Of a stretch of 64,000 bases of DNA, positions 11,600-22,914 are shown piece after piece. This DNA is from Isoetes taiwanensis (lineage: Eukaryota > Streptophyta > Lycopodiopsida > Isoetales > Isoetaceae): NCBI GenBank assembly GCA_021234155.1, contig JAJEKV010000105.1, positions 2,546,968-2,610,967 on the forward strand, in the 5' to 3' direction. The translations under genes were made by a program, and so were the position numbers. How positions within the stretch are numbered: the stretch's first letter is position 1; the number at the start of each line of letters is the position of its first letter. The notes beneath the pieces were generated by a model, which made no database searches, was not told where the DNA came from, and was given only the letters and a program-made list of their open reading frames with translations.

Positions 11600-12240
11600 C
11601 GATGCGAGGATCATGGCGGCGCCTTATGGCTTCTAGCTCCCGCAATTCCTTAAGCAAAAGCGCCCTGCATAAATTGAAGTGAGACCGCAGCACACCTTGC
11701 TCCAAGATGATGGAGTTGGCTTCTACAGCGTCCCTATCACATCCTCAATCCGATCCACTGTGTTAACGAGCGCCAAGCACAATTCTTGCACAGCCTGGCA
11801 TACGTCCTTGACAGCCTCCTCTGCATCCACCAAAGCTTGCAGCAAATCCACTTTGTCCTCCTTTTCTCTAGATTCAACAACAGATTGCTCTGGATCCAAT
11901 TCCCCAGAGCTATCACTTATGACAATGATTTTCGTTCCCCATCATCTTGTACTCTGGCATTATTCTCACCTACAGCAACATGAACAACCCCTGAGAGATA
12001 GTCATACAACCCAATCCACTCTACACAAGTTAGAACACTAGATCAGAGAAAATCCATAATCATAAATGTCTAGAGGAGTGTATGCAGCATGAGGATCAGG
12101 AGTTTCTGGAGGCGATGATCGAACTCCACTAGCTGCATAGACAAACTCATCCGCGCTGCTTCCCCTCTCGAAACTCTCTTCTCTATCCGCAAAGATGTCA
12201 GCATCATCTCAATTACCGCTTTCTTCTCTTTTCCATGTTT
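11600..12240 (-). pseudogene. Remnant of an unidentified acidic, helical protein gene
   Basis: The minus strand holds three stretches with coding character. At about 12,205-12,040: DDADIFADREESFERGSSAD, then PETPDPHAAYTPLD. At about 11,925-11,735: SGELDPEQSVVESREKEDK followed by a predicted helix (VDLLQALVDAEEAVKDVCQA). At about 11,735-11,595, after a one-base frameshift near the GIGTL stop: ANSIILEQGVLRSHFNLCRA to RRRHDPRIARKESE and a stop. I do not recognise the family. The composition could fit an accessory protein of a transposon or a host coiled-coil protein. It is broken by one frameshift and at least one stop. Confidence 0.4.
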
Positions 12241-12589
12241 GAACTATTTAAGTAGATTATAGAGATACCGAACAAAAGATCAAACAATGAGCTTAACAGA
12301 AAGAATATTGATATGATCAAACTCCTGAAACTTATATTAGATCGATCCCCTCACTTGGTTTAGGTACAGATGTTCACATAATTTGTGTCACAAGTTTAGG
12401 CACAATTCAAAGCCTTGACCATTTCCATAAAACATGCCTTAAAACTTACAATTGCTTAATTTAATTGTTCCAACATCCCCCCATGAATTTAAAAGTTTAA
12501 AACAACTGCAAACATGAAAATTGGAAATTAAAAAAAAAAGTCTTGCATTTGCGACCACCATCAAGTTGAAATCTTCTTGCAGATCTAGC

Positions 12590-15336
12590 ATCTTCACGAA
12601 CTTAGAAAACTTTGGATATGCCTTCTTTTGTGGAGAACTGGTCATAAGATATCCGGATAGCACTTTGGTTATCAACCATTATGGTCATATCTGTAGTTTC
12701 TGAATATGCAATTCAAGAGTTAGCCTTTGTAACCATAATCCCTCATTAAATGCACTGACAATTGCATAGTGTTCGACTTATGTGGTGGATTGAACCACAC
12801 AATACTGCTTCTTACTGTTCCAACTTATTGTTCCATCTGCCAACATGAATGAATAACATGTGGTGGACTTCCTGTCTGCATCCCCTCCCTCCCTCCAAAA
12901 TGAGAATCTGAATAGCCAACGATTTCTGAATTTCCTTTAGCATTGTAGTGAATTTCCAACTTTAGGGAACTCGGGGATATAATGTAAACAACTTTTCAGT
13001 GAATCGCAATGGGCATTTCTGGGATCAACGAAAAATTGGCTAAGCTTTAAAATAGTTAAGGAAAGGTCTGGTCGAGTAGAGATTGCAGCAAAATTTAGAG
13101 TTATAATAATATTTCTTTAATGATCATGTAGATAGACAGAGGGCAAATTATAACAATAGTATTGCAATTTGAAAGGCAAAGTCTGTGTAACAAATCAGAC
13201 ATGTATTTTTCTTGGTAAATAAAGAGTGATCCCTCGGGGGTGTTAGCTCTCTATATGGATACGCCATGTGCGTTATTAGGATCCAAAAGAATCCCTTCGT
13301 ATAATTCTCTAAGCAAACCCCATATGATACGTTCTATTGTTTCCAACTTTTGTCTACCCCATATCGTATTTATATGATATTTTTTGTTGTACCAATGATC
13401 CTTCTCGTATAAATACAAAACGCATCTTAACATATGACATACCCCTTATCGTATAAATATTGCAAACGAATTGTGGATAATAGATTAAAGTGAACTAAAG
13501 AGTTAAAGAATGATTTGTTCAGTATGAGTATGTATTGAAAAGGTTTTCATGATCTTAAGTTAATATATAACTCAAAAGACTTTTGTAGTTAAACTATGAA
13601 TCTATCATGTTCCAAGACCCACTCCTTCCTAGCTAGAACTTAGAAGATTAACCCCATCTTGTGCCATACGAGAAGTTCTATCTCACCAACAACGACCCCT
13701 AGTCGTACGGATATGGATTCAAAACCAAATAACCTTATTTTACTCGTACGTATATGATATATTGGACAAAAAAAAAACCTTTTATCATCCACCCCACATG
13801 GTACATACGACTTACATTGGCGATACCCCCGGGAGTGATCCAAGGTCTCTATCATAACGAATCTGGAGGCCAAGAAAATGATGGATGGAGCCAAGGTCAC
13901 GCATCCTAAAATAGTCATGTAACTGTCATTTCAGATAGATAGGATGAAGATAGGATTGGGTTGAAGGCAAAAAATAGAGACTAGGATCTGCTGCTTAATT
14001 GAAATTGTAGACTCAGGAGGGTGTTGTGAAGTTTAAGGTACCAGGTCCTTAAAGCTTGTCTTAACCGATATAACGCCCTATGAAGTTTGCAAACAAGTCC
14101 TCCTCTCTCAAATCCTTTAGGTTGCTCAATGTAAACTTGCTCCTGTAACTCCATGAAGAAAGGCATTAGTAACATATAATTGGTGGCAGTGTCCGAATGG
14201 TGGTAATTTTGATCACAAGAACAAATGTCCTATCAAAGTCAACTCCAGGTATCTGAGTGAAAACTTTAGTTACGAAGCGTGTCTTAAACCTGTCAATACT
14301 TCCATCACATTATTTGTATTTGATTTTATACACCCATCTAGAACCAACAATGGTTTTGTCTGCAGGTCTGTGAACAAGAGTCCATGTTTCTGCCTATGTT
14401 ATGGAGATCAGTTCTTCATCCATGGCCTTCAACCATCGTGCATGTTGTGCACTTTTTTGTGGCTTCTTTAAAACTGTGTGGTTCAACAACAAGATCCTCT
14501 GACCATAGTCATTTAGCCATGATGAAGGTTTTCTAGCTCGTATAGGATGAGAGACATAAGTGTTTTCTTACAAGGGGACTCAAGCAGTTCATGCAGAAGA
14601 TCATCTTCCGATACATCTGGATCTGTGGGATCAATACCACTTTGTGGAAACACATGGGACAGGGCATGACAAAATTAGCTGGGGACACTATAAAATTGGC
14701 TTCATCAGGGCAAATGGTGAAAGTGGAAGTAACAATGGTAGATTTGGGGAAACAAGGCTCGAATTCATTAAATTAAGCACGGCAACTTAATATTAGCTTG
14801 TCGATCTCCAACTCCAGAAATTTGAATGCTTTCCTGTTGTTGCAATAGCCTAAAAACATGCAATTTCGAGTTTATCTATCTTTGATGCAGATAATCGTAA
14901 CTTCACAAAAGCTCTACATCCAAACACCTAGCATGAACAAGAGATGGAGTTTTACTTCGCCACAATGCTTCTGGGACCTTGAACAAAAGACTTGCATGTG
15001 GGACTCGATCCATCAAATAGGCAGAGGTCAGGATTGCTTCGCCCCAGAAGTGTGCAGATACATTCATTGCAATGAGAAGGATTCTGGCCATTTTTATCAA
15101 ACTTCTATTTATCCTTTCTGGCTTCGGGATATATGGAGTTGTAAGCTGGTGCTCAATAGCATGTGTAAGCAAGAATGCTTCAAAAGCGTTAGAACAAAAC
15201 TCTCCTCCATTGTCTGATTGAATGGTCAAAATCGGTTGGCATGTATGCTTCTCAACGGTATTTTTAAACAAGTGAAAGTCTTCGAAACACTGAGATTTAC
15301 TCTTCAGAAGATAAACAAAGAATTTTCTCAAAAAAT
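12590..15336 (-). mobile_element. Degraded Ty1/copia retrotransposon pol region
   Basis: Pol domains lie in the expected copia order on the minus strand. Integrase core at 15,336-14,903: TIQSDNGGEFCSNAFEAFL, then HFWGEAILTSAYLMDRVP. Start of reverse transcriptase at about 14,400-14,200: KTIVGSRWVYKIKY, IDRFKTRFVTK. More RT at 14,175-13,981: QVYIEQPKGFERGG, VCKLHRALYRLRQALRTWY. RNase H at about 12,960-12,590: DRKSTTCYSFMLADGTISWN, VDNQSAIRI. Many stops and frameshifts are present, and the RT catalytic YVDD region is missing. A dispersed repeat fills about 13,205-13,475 between RT and RNase H. The upstream integrase end is cut by the LTR at 15,337-16,840. Confidence 0.8.
13205..13475 (-). repeat. 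Dispersed repeat inside the copia remnant
   Basis: Its reverse complement matches 1,230-1,495. It separates the RT and RNase H pieces of the decayed copia element, so it was probably inserted there. A further stretch, 13,476-13,980, is not assigned. No target duplication was recognised at its ends. Confidence 0.65.
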
Positions 15337-16840
15337 TGTGATGCTCCCCGAATCCATACGATGCTCCCATCGTATAAATACGGGAAATTCCCCTCCTATG
15401 GCGACTCCATCACCATAGAAAGGCCCTCCATCTGACTCGGACCACTTGTGATGGTCAAGTGTCCGGGTGAAGGACACGGAGGTGTCATTCGTCCCACTTC
15501 TATGGGAATCCTATATAACGGAAGCATATATACATGTTAGCACCTGGCGGCAGTACAAATAAATAATATGCCACCACGAAGGGTGGCCCATCATCATCAA
15601 TACTTATAATTACAAAATACCATCATATCAAAGAAAATGCACCCTAAATGAGGCTTCTACCCCGAGCTCAAACTCATGGGGGTCAACTGATAGCCAGAGC
15701 CTCTGGCTAACAACAGACGGAATAATGACAATGGCGTTGGCTGGCATAGAACAATGGCTAGAGTAGTCCATTCCATCCGCCCCTCCTGTGCAGACTTTGC
15801 AGATAGGCTGAAATGCTATGGCGTGACTGTAGCCTTCCGGAGATACAATCCCATGGAATCACCCGATGAGACTACTCTGAGTTAGATCTCCCCAGTCCGA
15901 TGAGGCAGGTTAGGGAGGTGTTCCCTCCCCGGGCACAACGAATCTCTGGGTGTGCTAGAGGACACGTGCCACATCAGCAGCCCCTGCATCCATACCCGAC
16001 TTATTCCCCTAAATTTAAAGGTCGGCTCATCAAGCCCGTTTGAGACCAGGACGTTCCTATAGGCACGTATCCTGGGACCCAGGGAGTGTCAGACCCATAC
16101 CCAGCCCCTTCAGTGACCCTCTATAAGCCTAGCATACTATAGGAATCTTGTAGCCATGCTAGGCAAGATCCCACCCCCGTTTCATGCTGAATCACAACAT
16201 AGCATCCACAACCAGGTGGGTTCTTGTGCACGGGCCGCATCTAATGGGATTTAAGGGGTTCCAGCTAGAAGCATATCTAATCCTAGATGGCCTTTAGTTC
16301 TCTACTCCCCCTTTTACCCATACAACACAGGAGGAACAAAATGAGAGCATTCGTATCTGATATATCCATCATAATCTCATCTAGAACATAAAATAGAGAG
16401 ATTAATCATCCATCTAACAAGCAAGGGTTAGTTCTTAACTAGAATCTCAAGCTAACTAAGCCTACTAACTGGTATCTGAGCTAGATCTCCCATCTCTCAG
16501 GTTCTCCATGCCCTGCTAGTTGAATAAGCTCCTCCTCCTTCTCCAATTGCCCCCAAATCGAATTAGGGCAAATTGGGGTGGAATAAGTCTCCCTTGCCCA
16601 ATCGATTTGGGCCAAGTGTCCACCTTAATTAGTTATCAATAAGTAATTTAGTATTTTAGCCTTTTCAATATTAGGTTAAGCCCTAAATTCGAACTAGGAT
16701 TTAGGGTTAGGTTTCCACCTTCATATTAATGTTAATATGGCTAACTTTAGTTTATGAATAATTAATGCACCATTAATTATTTATAGTGATGTGTCATGTA
16801 TTTATACCTAAAAAGACGTATAAATATGTGGAATGTCACA
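15337..16840 (-). repeat. LTR of a Ty3/gypsy-like element, minus orientation
   Basis: On the minus strand the segment begins TGTGACATTCC at 16,840 and ends ...CATCACA at 15,337, giving the short inverted ends TGTGAC/(A/G)TCACA typical of these LTRs. Immediately before its start the minus strand reads aagaaggggagaa (16,853-16,841), a polypurine tract, so this is a 3' LTR. A TATA-like tataaata lies near 16,797. It interrupts the integrase frame of the copia remnant directly at 15,336/15,337, showing it arrived later. About 1.5 kb, no coding content. Confidence 0.6.
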
Positions 16841-16853
16841 TTCTCCCCTTCTT
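16841..16853 (-). other. Polypurine tract
   Basis: Minus-strand aagaaggggagaa directly precedes the LTR start TGTGAC. It is the expected primer for plus-strand DNA synthesis of an LTR retrotransposon. Confidence 0.6.
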
Positions 16854-19176
16854 AAAAATGATGTAGTCCTCAACATCTAGAAAAGTCTACGAGAATTACG
16901 GGTTACACTGTGGCTACACATCACATATTACAAGGAGAAGCCTCCCCTCCTTAAGGAAGCCAGCATAGGACCGAAGGGTACGAGATAGTCTGAGAATTCA
17001 AACAACTTGGAAGGAATTAGCAAAATACTTAACAAATTGCTAAAAAGTGGTGGAAAATTCAATGCAGAGTTGATATGAAATTTGACGTTGTGATGCATGG
17101 GAAGCTCAAAAGATATTAGAATAAATCCAATATGGATTGCAGATATGAGTTCGGTGGCTCAGCCACATATAAAGGTATATAGGCAATGGGTTTTGTTTCA
17201 AGGAACTACCAAGGTTACACTTTAGCTAAGTTAGAGTAGAGCTCTAGTAGTGTGGAATGAGGACATATATTGACTATGCATGTACTACATTCACATACGA
17301 TGAACATCTTGGAAAGGTAATCTATGCAGTGACACGAGGAGAGAAAGATGAGTGCATCCCAACTGACCAACAAAGGGTCTGGAGTATGTCTAGAATGTGC
17401 AAACAATAGTGAATCGGTTGCATGCTAAGGTAGGATGTTGTAGTTGGGACTTGAAATAAATGTCAACGGACAATAGAATAAAGCTCAAGATGATAGGGCT
17501 GAATAGTACAATAGTACAATTCCAGGATGGGTAGCGAATAACATTCCTGCTAGAAGCTCGAATGTGTCTTGCATAGACACCAAAGACTAGATCTCCCACA
17601 TGATCCATACCCGGATCAGACAAAGATGAACCCCATGGGCTACATGGAGGTGTAAGTTAGAACATATAGGGCTCGAACATTGATACAAGCGGGGGTAACA
17701 GGAAAATAATCGCCTCGGTTATATCAGACGCATGTATTTTATGAAGGCTTACAAAATGCAAGGCAGGCGCCCTGATGACTCTATGTAACTTACGATTCTT
17801 ACGAAGGCTCACTCACTAACGTAGGGCATGATTATGGCTTAGACGAGGATGCCAAGTCATTTGTAATACTACAACAACGGCATGACGTCATGACAGAAGA
17901 ACCCAATGACTAATATTTCTGGAGTGTATGACAACGTTGAATCATAGCCCCCAACTTTATGGGTTAAAAGACATAAGGGAAAATCTAACGGATAGCTGTA
18001 ACCTTAGAACATAGACATGTATATAATACGGCATATAATAGTAGCTTAGAAGCCAACAAAAGGGTTAAAGAGTATCTGAAGGAGTAAATGGTTGGTGACC
18101 CTACGAAATAAGGCTCACAACTAACGTTGTATCACGTGTATAGTCGATGAGCAATGTTGAAATTAATAATCAACACACTCCAAGGGTCGGAGTAACGAAA
18201 ATCGATCATAAACGTTGAAAACATATTAAAGAAGAAAGGAATGAAGGACCCTTGTTCATGATATTTAGCGACCTGGATGGGAAGGTTATTATCTCCACAA
18301 CCTTTGGATGAGTGGCATGACTTGAAGGGTGGTCTTTCCTATCATGCAAAGATATATTTCTAGCTTGAAAGGCAGCAAGAGCTGAGAGGCCTCAAAGGTA
18401 GCAAGAGTTGAGAGGCCTCTCTTGAGAGGTCTGTATTATCCTTTGGGATATTCATATAATCTCTTGGAGGTTGTAAGTTTATTTATGGAACTTAATGACT
18501 CTTAGGCACTAAAGTAATTGTTCGAAACACTTTGCCCAACCATATCTAGATACCTTAGAAGGAGATGACTAGTCAACAATGGTTTGATGCCATTGGACCG
18601 TTATGGTACTAGGCGGCTGTCAATTTGACAGGCGTGTGGTGCAGACAAATAATCACTGCCATATAGGCGGTGAAGTTTGGCATAAAATAATACTAAAGCT
18701 TGTACTCTAGATAAATTAGAGTAAAGTATTGACATTGTTGTGGGGGTTTCAACATAAGCAATCACTATGTGTTACAGAGTGTGTATCATGCTCTGGGGGG
18801 GTCATCCATAAAAGGAACACGACCACACTCTGTGTGAGAAAATCCCAAAAATATAGCTTGAACACAAGTTTAGAACTGCTTTCCCGAATCAGAAAAAAGA
18901 CTGCCTCAGAAAAAATGATGCCATTTGCAAGCAAAGAAAGTTCCAATCATGATTTCAGATGTTACAACCACTTAAAGTCTTGAGAAATTGTGACGAGCCT
19001 GCCGAGTTGACCCTCCTGGCAACCCAGGATCTTGTCAAACTTGCAAAATACTAGATCTAGGTTGGTATAAACTTTACAAAAACAACCGTATTGGTGAAGA
19101 ATTGAATCTTCCTCTTGCACAGTTGAAATTACACACTCAAAAATCAATGAGCAAATACTTGAGATCTCAATATAAT
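16854..19176. other. Unassigned, probably non-coding interior of the minus-strand LTR element
   Basis: This follows the polypurine tract and runs to the start of the next LTR. No retroviral domain is recognised on either strand. A 26-bp tandem pair (aggcagcaagagctgagagg, then a near copy) lies at about 18,367-18,420. Its 5' LTR was not found, so the element is incomplete or very divergent. Confidence 0.4.
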
Positions 19177-20730
19177 TGTGACGTTCCAGCACAGTATACG
19201 GTCCCAGGATGTATACTGTACTGCCTCGTCATGCATACACGCCATCCCGATTGACGTGTACGCCGACGTGTAGCCAAGCACCCTAGGGGGCAACTTGCAA
19301 GGTGTGTACATTTATCCATGTGCACATTTATCCATGTGTACACATTTAACCATGTGTACACTTTATGCCACCTAGTTAATAAAGGCAAGTGGGCCACACC
19401 ATTTATCCTACATGCTCAAAGGGATAATAGGAAACCCCAGCCCTAACCCTTAGTCTATATAAGTATAGGAAACCCTAACTTTCTATTTTCATCCACAGCC
19501 TTCTAGGACTGTTTTGTTTGCTCCAAGAGCCAAACTCGCCTCCCAAACTCTGTCTGAGCAGTCTAGCTCATCAGTTTCCCTTTCTAGCTTCATCTTCTAG
19601 CAGTTCAGCAGCATGGTCGAGCTCAGAGCAGGAGGAGCAAGCCAAGGATCAGGTATTTTGTCAATTCAATAGTCTAATCTGCCTCCCAGACATTAAATAA
19701 GTAGGTTTAGCCTATTGAATTGCCCTTAGCAGCTATCTAGATCTCTAGATACCAAGCCATAATTAAAGAACCTAACTATGTGATTTAGATTAAATCTCAT
19801 TCTTTAGTTCTTCTGTGATATGTATGTGATGTTGATCTCTGTGGATTCATTGTATTGGGAAGGGGGGTAGAGACCCTAAAGCCTGGTAGTTGATGCTCCT
19901 AGCTAGCCCTCTTTAATGTACTATTAAATTCGGCCTGTGTACAAGAACCACACCTGGTTGTGCGAAGGGGCCAGACTGGCTTATAAGGAGGTTCATGTCC
20001 TGACTCATGATCACGTCCCTCTGGTAGTAAGGCCTATCGGGGACTATTGTGCACTAGACCTAATGCTCTGCCACTGCGTGCGGGCTTTGCATGGGTTCGA
20101 GACTCTTGGGGTGGTGTACACCTTCCATGGAGTTCAAGTCGAGTATGGGCAGTGGCCCTCTAGTCACCTTGAGTCAGCATGTAGATCTCGGTGGGAGTGA
20201 TCCCTACACGCCCCATCGGGCGGGAGATGCAACCCAGGAATAGCCCCTTTGGCTATGCATCCAGAGGGCTACAGTCAGGTCCCAACACTTTTCAACCTAC
20301 TCTGCACAGGAGGGGCGGATGGAGTGGACTACCCTAAGCCATGATCTTATGCCAGCCAAATCCATTTGCCATGAATTCTGTCTGCAATGACTTCTGGAGT
20401 CCCAAGCCATCAGTCATCCCCTTGAGTCTGAGCCTTGGGTAGGATCTCCTATGTGATGTGCTGATCTTTGTCTGTGCAGATATGTGGTGAGCCATCCTTC
20501 GTGATGGTCATGTGATGTTGATGTTGTATACTGACATGTATGATTACGCTTTCGCAGCTAGGTAGGCCCTGAAGGAAGACAGGGTAAAATGACCCCTTCA
20601 TTCTTCCCACTGGAACTCATCAAGGTTGCAGTGACACGTGGAGGGCCTTGTATCAGCATGGAGCTGGTATGGGGGATGAACTCCTGTTTGTATACGGTGA
20701 GTGCACCGTATATGAGTAGGGGATGTCACA
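19177..20730 (+). repeat. 5' LTR of element 1
   Basis: It starts TGTGACGTTCCAGCACAG and ends GGGGATGTCACA, so the ends are TGTGAC/GTCACA. The same LTR recurs at 45,903-47,442 and, truncated, at 55,308-55,689. A TATA-like tctatataagtatagg lies at 19,453-19,468. Near the start is an inverted repeat cagtatac...gtatactg (19,192-19,218). Tandem copies of acatttatccatgtg lie near 19,308-19,360. It lacks a small aggtagc insertion shared by the other two LTRs, so it belongs to a separate insertion. Confidence 0.85.
19453..19468 (+). promoter_or_regulatory. Putative TATA box of the LTR promoter
   Basis: The sequence tctatataagtatagg is the best TATA match in the LTR and lies about 275 bp inside it. 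The corresponding region is deleted from the LTR at 45,903-47,442 and reads tctatttaggtaag in the one at 55,308. Confidence 0.5.
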
Positions 20731-20745
20731 GTGGTATCAGAGCAA
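20731..20745 (+). other. Primer-binding site
   Basis: The sequence gtggtatcagagcaat directly follows the LTR end GTCACA. TGGTATCAGAGC is the usual site complementary to the initiator methionine tRNA 3' end in plant LTR retrotransposons. It marks where minus-strand DNA synthesis would start. Confidence 0.85.
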
Positions 20746-20941
20746 TGTTCTTGGTGACCAAGAGCAAAGCACTGGCCATGCTCCCAATAGTACTAACTTA
20801 GTAGGATTCTCAAACCTTGAAAAAAAGTGGAAATTTTTTTTTCTCATTTTTGTAGATTATGCTAAGCTAGTAACAGTTAGAAGAACTGAAAACTAAGAAA
20901 ACTAAAAAGTTGACCTAAAATTTTGACCTAAGGTAGGAATG

Positions 20942-21006
20942 TCTCACGGTATGCGCCAGAGTACAAACCTAAATCTTAGGTTTAGCCCTGGGCACACACC
21001 ATGAGT
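20942..21006 (+). repeat. Hairpin HP1, upstream of the H3-like ORF
   Basis: ctcacggtatgcgccagag pairs with the later ccctgggcacacaccatgag, and an inner stem aaacctaa/ttaggttt closes the loop. It is one of four hairpins in element 1 built on the same plan. Confidence 0.75.
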
Positions 21007-21146
21007 CACTGGCCATGTTCACCTTGAAATATGATAACAAGCTAATATGCTAGATCGAGTTTTAAGGTAAGAATTAGTTAAAATTGCATGTTACAACCTT
21101 AGGAATATGTCTAGAAATCATATAATTTAGTCTAAAATGCCAAATG

Positions 21147-21210
21147 TCTCACGGTATGCGCCAGAGCCATGAACTAGATATTAGTTTGGGCCCCTAGCGC
21201 ACACCGTGAG
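21147..21210 (+). repeat. Hairpin HP2, upstream of the H3-like ORF
   Basis: ctcacggtatgcgc pairs with gcgcacaccgtgag with a single mismatch. The loop differs from HP1, showing that the stem, not the loop, is conserved. Confidence 0.75.
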
Positions 21211-21425
21211 TCAAATGGGTTAGAAAACTCTGAAGTAAGTATATGTCATAGGGTAACAGGTGCTTTGGCAGATGAAATAGAGTAGCTTAGAATTTGACCT
21301 AAATTTTGCCCAAACTATAAATGGACCTAGACCCCCCCTCATTTGTAGACTTCCTGTCTAGAGATTTGCTCCGCATTTCGAGGCGATTTTTGGGCGTCCG
21401 ACCTCCGATCGACGTGTCGTAAAAC

Positions 21426-22706
21426 ATGGCGCGCACCAAACAGACTGCGCGGGTTCCTTGTCGAGGTGAATCAGCCAGCGCCCAAGTGCAGCAGATGCTT
21501 CGGGAGAGACTTCTCGCAGGGGGAGACCCAGTTTTGTCAGGCGAGGAGACCACGTCAGAAAAGCACAAGGAGGACGGATCCCAGCATGGATCAGAGGAGA
21601 AGCTGGCCAACACCATCGACCAGGCGTTAGACGAAGAAGCAGAGGTGCAATCGGAGGCCTCAACGTAAATACTCGAGGAAGAGGACGATGAAATTCAACA
21701 AGCCCTCGACCAGATGGAGAAGGAAAAACAGGAAAGGGCAGAGCAGGAGCGGGAGGCCAAGGCACAGGAGGAGCAGAAGGAGCCCACCCCCGAGCCAACT
21801 GAGGAAGAACAACTTGAAGCTTGGATCAAGCTGCATGAGGCGAAGGAACGGCGCAGAGAGAAGAAAAGGGCAGAGAAGAAAAGGAAGAGGGAAGAAAAGG
21901 AGGCCAAGGAGGCGGAAGAAAAGAAGAAGCTCAAGGGCAAACACGTGGAGGAGCCCAAGAGGAAGACGAAGAAGATGCCTCTGACCAAGATCGTCATCGA
22001 GGAACGGCCAGCTGACCAGCCCCCAACCTCCGATGACTCGGATGACGAAGACTTCAACCCCAACCTAGAAGGTGGGAGTTCCTCCAAGGCCCCAGGTGAA
22101 GGTCAGGCAGACCAGGAGCAGGCGGACCAGAATGCACAGGTGCCGGTACCCCTGCCCTATCCCACATGGGAGAAGGACAAGGACCCCAAGAAGCCGCCTC
22201 GACCTGCCAGGGAGTCCTACGTGATAGACCTTATCAGGGTCTACCAGAAGAAGCTAAAGGCACATCAGGAGTTCATGAAGAAGTGGGAGGCTTACATCTC
22301 CTACTATCAGACGAACAAGGTCACTTTTGTTGCGGGAGGACGGTCGTCAAAGAAGCAGACTCTGAAGCCACCTCCTGAGAAGCCCATTCCCCCGAAGAAG
22401 CCACCGAAAAGGAAAGCCAACTCGAAGCTAAACCGAGCAATTCCGGAGATTCGACACTTCCAGCGAAGCTATGGCTTTCTAATTCCCCATGCACCGTTCG
22501 TCAGGCTGGTGAAGGAAGTTGTGCAAGAGTTCAGCTCCGACATGAGGGTAATGGGCGAGATGCTGCTAGCCTTGCAAGAAGCAGCGGAGCAGAAGCTTGT
22601 GCAACATTTTGAAGACTCCACAGCATACACGGTACACGCCAAAAGGGTGACTTTAATGAGGAAAGACATGCACTTGGCCAGTCACATTAAAGGGGAGCCT
22701 CATTAA
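21426..22706 (+). CDS. Histone H3-like fusion protein (ORF1 of element 1)
   Basis: The frame starts at ATG 21,426 and ends at TAA 22,704-22,706: 426 codons with one internal TAA at codon 81 (21,666-21,668). Residues 1-9 are MARTKQTAR, identical to the start of histone H3 including Lys4; Val replaces Lys9. Residues about 97-190 are a Lys/Glu-rich predicted coiled coil with basic clusters; residues about 190-330 are acidic, then Pro/Lys-rich. Residues about 333-426 form an H3 histone fold: EIRHFQRS (alphaN), APFVRLVKEVVQEF (alpha1), LLALQEAAEQKLVQHFED (alpha2), VHAKRVTLMRKDMHLASHIK (loop 2 to alpha3). About half the fold residues match plant H3 by eye, with no centromeric-type loop 1 insertion. 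Expected to be nuclear. Chromatin incorporation or tail mimicry is inference. The internal stop makes this copy probably non-functional at full length. Confidence 0.88.
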
Positions 22707-22849
22707 TTTTGTAACTAATAAATTTTGTTAACACAAAGTGTTTTGATGTAAATTATGAGTGCATAATTGTTGTTAATTAGATTGAATTAGCAATAATTGC
22801 CCTTTGTTTTAGTCAAATTGGACATTTCTAGGCCAAGTAGTGAGGAATG

Positions 22850-22914
22850 TCTCACGGTATGTGCCAGGACCCAAAATCAAACTTTGGTTTGGCCTCTCAG
22901 CGCACACCGTGAGA
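22850..22914 (+). repeat. Hairpin HP3, downstream of the H3-like ORF
   Basis: tctcacggtatgtgccagga pairs with ctcagcgcacaccgtgaga around an inner aaactttggttt segment. The preceding gtcaaattggacattt phrase is shared with element 2 near 48,127. Confidence 0.75.

Noticed and set aside
21426-21452. MARTKQTAR as a chance match
   Set aside because: Nine exact residues at a real ATG, in the same frame as an H3 histone fold, cannot reasonably be coincidence.
21660-22087. Minus-strand Ser/Leu/Phe-rich open frames opposite the H3-like ORF
   Set aside because: They are the complement of a Lys/Glu-rich coding region (aag/gag codons read as ctt/ctc) and carry no motif of their own.
21426-22706. Centromeric H3 (CENH3) variant
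   Set aside because: The fold lacks the extended loop 1 typical of CENH3, and the tail start is canonical H3.
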